In this document: one piece after another, positions 60,207 to 64,000 of the stretch
How positions within the stretch are numbered: the stretch's first letter is position 1
Layout: each line of letters starts with the position of its first letter
Assembly: GCA_937625935.1 (NCBI GenBank)
Contig: OW569350.1
Location: forward strand, 310,001-374,000
DNA: 64,000 bases
Reading direction: 5' to 3'
DNA from: Tetramitus jugosus
Taxonomy: Eukaryota; Heterolobosea; Eutetramitea; Acrasida; Vahlkampfiidae
Program-made: the position numbers and the translations under genes
Notes under the pieces: model-generated
Seen by the model: only the letters and a program-made list of their open reading frames with translations
Told to the model about the DNA's origin: nothing
Databases searched by the model: none

Positions 60207-63200
60207 ATGCAATCAACAACAACTACAGCAAACAATCATATGGAAGTCAATGTTCCACAACTGTTTGATGAGTTGTGTAATCCTGACATTCCACAAACTC
60301 AGAAAAAGACTCAAGAAACTCAGTTGACACAACTCATTGAGTCAAAAAAACTTTCGTTGAACGATAGTATCAAAGATTTGGGATCGTATCTTGTGAATAC
60401 CAATGATCGCATCCGAACAAGGGCATACTCTATACTAAACACCATTATCAGTCATTTGGATGAACAAAGTGTGATGAGTACTCATCCACAGACGGTTGCT
60501 TCTCTGTGTAGATTTTGTGGTGATCGATTGGGTGATTTTGAGTGTTTGTCTGACATTTTGGTGCTCGTGTCCACATTGTTGCACACTTGGAGAAACAGTG
60601 TTCCTGAAGATCAAGCTCTCTTCATTCTTTCACAGTACGTCGTGTGATCGTGTGTTAATTATTGTTTGTTTGTTGTTTCTTTATTGTTTTTGTCTTAAAT
60701 TCTTTGAAAATTTTTAACATGTTATCGGTTTGTCTCTACTTCTTGTTGTTCTTGTTGTTATTGTTGTTGTTCTTTGTGATAGGTTGAATAACGAAGTCAA
60801 TGTGCCAACATTGAATCACAAGGGCAGAATGGCCACTCTTGAAATTTACAATTATTTCTTGTTGTTTAACCCAAGTTATTGTAAAGTTGATTATGTGAAT
60901 GGTTTTATCAGAGCAATTGATGGTGAGAGAGATCCTGTGACTCTTGTCAAAATCTTCTCCATGGTTCCCAGAATGGCCACAATAGCTCCACAGGCTGTGG
61001 CATCCAATAGTGAAGAATTGTTTGAAGTGACATCAGTGTACTTCCCCATTAGCTTCAACCCACCAGCAGATGATCCTCGAAAGATTACGGCCGCAGATTT
61101 GGCGCTTGGACTCAATGCAACACTTGCTTGTCATCCATCCATGGCCAATTATGTTGTTCCGTTCTTGCTGGAGAAGATTTCATCTGCACTGATTGAAACA
61201 AAGATTGCTGCATTTGATTGCTTATCCAATTGTGTCGAACAGTATGGAGAATCATCGGTGAGAATGTTTTTGACTGAGATTTGGACATATGTGAGAACTG
61301 AAATTTTGCGAACGACCAATTTGGATGTTTTGCACAGTGCACTGGAATGTATTCGAATAATATGTACTGTTGTTTGTGATACACCGAATAAGAATCAAAA
61401 TTCGACCAACATGGAAGGTATCATTCGACCAGCAATCTCAGAATTGAAATCACCAGAGTGCAAATTTGCACCTCTCTATGGCCGTATGATTTACTCTGTG
61501 GCTATTGCTTCGCCTGATATCTGTAATTTAGCCTGTTTTCGCTTGTTGCAAGAGTTGAGTCTCGTTCTGTATGAGGCCAACACGAGAGATAAAAAGGCTG
61601 GTACATTGACGATTGGCACACAAGTGCTCGAAGCTCTATACAGATCCGACAAGGAAAAACATGTTGAAGCAAAGAAGCATGTGAGTGCTCTGTGGGACGC
61701 TGTGAGTAGTCTCATCTCCGATGTTTCTATTCAGCGGGAAATGTGTGAAATCCTGTGTCGATTTGCACTTTTCTCTGACCAAGCTGATGCCAATGTTATC
61801 TTCAAATACATCAACGAGGCACTATGCAGCGAAGATCGTGATGTGTCAAAGAATGCGTTGGCTGGTGTCAAATGGATATATCAATTCGAGAGTTCCATTG
61901 TAAAAGATCAAGTATTGACTCCTCTGCTGAGCAAGACAGATGGTATGTATTTATCACAAATCAACTCGTGTGCTCTGTGTTACAGCTTGATTGTTAACAC
62001 TATTTCTTGTTTTTGAAATATATGTGCAGATCGATTGAATCGTGTTATTGCAGTCATAACACAATTGGGTTCTGACTGTCATGGCTTGTGTCCTCATATC
62101 ACCGATGCGCTTTATAAGTTCCTTCTGAATAGTTTTGGAACAGCTGACAAAAACACCAATCAGGTACTCTTAGCTGCCATGAATGTAGTTGTTGACAAAT
62201 CACAAATTGAGTCTACCAAGTCATGTGAATATATTCGCGGAATTATTGGTATTATATTGCAATCAACAGGTAGTCAATCAAGTGACAAGGACACTAGTTT
62301 GTTACTTGGCAAATTGTTGCATGTATTGTACCGAGGAATTTCAGAATCGGATCAACAAGCTTTATTGAATGATATTGTGTTGCTCGTGAGTGAATCTCGT
62401 GTCGATCTATTCAACAGCCCCATCAGTAATTTCAAACCATTGGATGCATCCAATGGTCATGTTCAATTTATTCCAATATTTGCATCCATTTTCGTAGCTA
62501 CGCGACCAGCTGTAGCAATACCAAATGTCGAGGCTCTTGCATCACAGTTAACCAACCTGTGCTTATCTGATACAGCGAATAATGATGCTATTCAAGGAGC
62601 TGCTCAATGTCTGGCCTCAATTGTGAACAAGATATCGGACACAACCACACTACAATCCATCATTTCGCAACAGATTGAAGAAAGAATCATGGCTACTGCA
62701 ACCAACAATCAACTGGACTCTGTTGTTCGTCTACATTCAATCGAGGCCTTGGGGTGGACTCTCAAGGGTCTTATTGCACGAGGCGTCAAGCTCAGTTCCA
62801 ACCTCGCAAATACTTTGTTCACTCTTCTCAACGACTCTGATGTAACAATCTCGAGAAAAACTGCGGACGCTTTCGAGATTATCATGGCTGATTATGAACT
62901 GGTGCTACACAAGAACACCCATGCAAAGATTGGTGTTCTTTACAAACAAAAATTCTTTTCTATGAACATTAGTGGGCTGTTGGAAAGTATGAGGAAAGCC
63001 AAGAGAGAACGTAGTCAAAACGAAGGTAGCATTTTATTTGCCATTGCGCACTTGATTCACAATGTGCCAAAAACCGTCATCTTGGGAGAAGTGGAACGGT
63101 TGTTCCCATTGGTGATTAGTGTCCTATCAACCGAAACTATTGACATTAGCAACAGAGAATTGATTGTTGCTGCACTCAAAACAACAGAAACATTGTTAAC

Positions 63201-63465
63201 TGAAGCAAAGGAGCAAATGGCATCATATATTGGTTCCATTATTCCCGTTCTACTCAGGTTAACACGGGAGAGATCATCCGTGCGTGTACGTATGGCTGCT
63301 GTTGACTGTCTCTCACACATGACAGACTATCCATTCCATCAAATATTTGTTCACAAGCAAATCATCATTAACGGATTGGAAAAGGCCTTGGACGATCCAA
63401 AACGACATGTCAGAAGGGCTGCCGTTCGAGTCAGAAACGAATGGTTCGTTTTGGCAAAAGAATAA
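60207..63465 (+). CDS. MMS19: MMS19, cytosolic iron-sulfur assembly component, three exons
   Basis: Exons are 60207-60634, 60783-61942 and 62030-63465, with GT-AG introns of 148 and 87 nt; 1007 residues. The N-terminal MMS19 domain has the conserved region SVYFPISFNPPADDPRKITA, then DLALGLNATLACHP. The C-terminal HEAT repeats end with ALDDPKRHVRRAAVRVRNEW, the typical MMS19 tail. MMS19 with CIAO1 and MIP18 delivers Fe-S clusters to DNA repair and replication proteins. Its TAA is inside AATAAA, and the next gene on the opposite strand ends only 6 bp later. Confidence 0.94.
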
Positions 63466-63471
63466 ACTAAC

Positions 63472-63912
63472 TTATGCGCTGATTACATTCTTGGCTGTGA
63501 CTGTTATCTTCTCATTCTTTGAAGTTGTCATTGTTGCTGTCTGTTGTTGTGGCTTCTTCTTTCCCTGTTCCTTTTTCAGTTTGGACATGCCTGCATTCAA
63601 CAGTTTATTGTCCAGTGTAGCACGAGACAACATATCGATCGCAACTTCCAACTTAAAGTTCAACAAGCGATTCTCCTCTTCGAGATCATCAATCCTTTCT
63701 CTCATTGTCATGAGTTCAGAGTGATCAACGACCTCGTATGAGCCATCTTTCATCTCCTTGAGAACATCCCACGTACCGTCCAATTGGTTCAGTCGAATCT
63801 TCATCCCATGTCCCACGGTGATTTCAATGGGAGCATCAGCAGAAGGGAGAGTGTTGCTTGGCTTGTCCTTTGGAGCCAAGAACATACGCTTTAGCTTGAC
63901 AATATTGATCAT
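63472..63912 (-). CDS. CBY1: Chibby-like basal body protein
   Basis: The protein has 146 residues from the ATG at 63912; three codons upstream start with TTG. Residues about 37-55 (MKIRLNQLDGTWDVLKEM) match the chibby pattern of a short strand followed by G-x-W. A coiled coil (LEEENRLLNFKLEVAIDML, then S-x-A-T) corresponds to human CBY1 LEEENNLLRLKVDILLDML. A basic Lys/Gln-rich tail follows. Chibby sits at the distal centriole/basal body and helps transition-zone assembly. This fits an organism that can make flagella. The gene is small and divergent, but the coiled-coil match is specific. Confidence 0.8.
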   Translation of the reverse strand: MINIVKLKRMFLAPKDKPSNTLPSADAPIEITVGHGMKIRLNQLDGTWDVLKEMKDGSYEVVDHSELMTMRERIDDLEEENRLLNFKLEVAIDMLSRATLDNKLLNAGMSKLKKEQGKKKPQQQTATMTTSKNEKITVTAKNVISA

Positions 63913-64000
63913 TTCTAACAAGAGGTGCTATGTATGGTTACAGATGGTTGTTCTTTTTGTTCAGACAAAAGTGAGTCTTCTGTAGTTGGACAAAACGTTC

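Overview
This window is nuclear DNA from a compact protist genome. The standard genetic code fits every gene. Introns are few and mostly short (about 65-200 nt) with GT-AG ends, and neighbouring genes lie tens of bases apart. Proteins carry Gln/Asn/His/Ser runs. Gene content points to a free-living amoeboflagellate: a chibby-type basal-body protein, a K+-dependent proton pyrophosphatase, a 7TM-RGS receptor, Integrator, COMPASS and CIA subunits, and mitochondrial translation and complex I assembly factors. A heterolobosean such as Naegleria fits best. That is inference from gene content and style; no marker gene proves it.

Layout. 1-7.4 kb: a giant DOCK-like protein ending in a Ras exchange-factor domain, then a PiT phosphate transporter. 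7.5-8.9 kb: tRNA-Arg and tRNA-Ile, each with a 5'-truncated retrotransposon remnant just upstream. 9-25 kb: F-box protein, PX/degenerate patatin protein, enoyl-CoA hydratase, uL6 (RPL9), NDUFAF2, mitochondrial EF-Ts, H+-PPase, EF-hand protein, and a ZZ-finger carboxylic acid reductase. 25-45 kb: a PAS protein rich in homopolymers, F-box protein, 7TM-RGS receptor, six-exon RUN-domain gene, UMP-CMP kinase with a RIIa-like domain, small mitochondrial protein, eIF6, PP2C phosphatase, and a NagB-PIG-L fusion.

45.6-50.5 kb is a nest of mobile elements upstream of tRNA-Gly. A LINE-type retrotransposon inserted about 30-45 bp upstream of the tRNA, with a 16-bp target duplication. A second copy of the same family then inserted into its ORF, with a 15-bp duplication, and a PIF/Harbinger DNA transposon with two intact ORFs inserted into its 3' UTR. 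Older element tails and a tRNA-like pol III unit lie beside it. 50.6-64 kb: NUP107, an MFS transporter, an MPO1-like dioxygenase, INTS7, WDR5, MMS19 and a chibby homologue.

The most interesting signal is that all three confident tRNA genes have a fragment of one LINE family directly upstream, always pointing away from the tRNA. This suggests a tRNA-gene-targeting non-LTR retrotransposon. Its better-preserved copies share two 3'-UTR hairpins whose stems differ in sequence but keep pairing. Several host genes have unusual domain combinations: DOCK DHR-1 + RasGEF, PX + catalytically ruined patatin, ZZ finger + carboxylic acid reductase, RIIa + UMP-CMP kinase.

Many host genes have the AATAAA signal overlapping the stop codon, and several convergent pairs are only 6-62 bp apart, so 3' UTRs must be very short or overlap.
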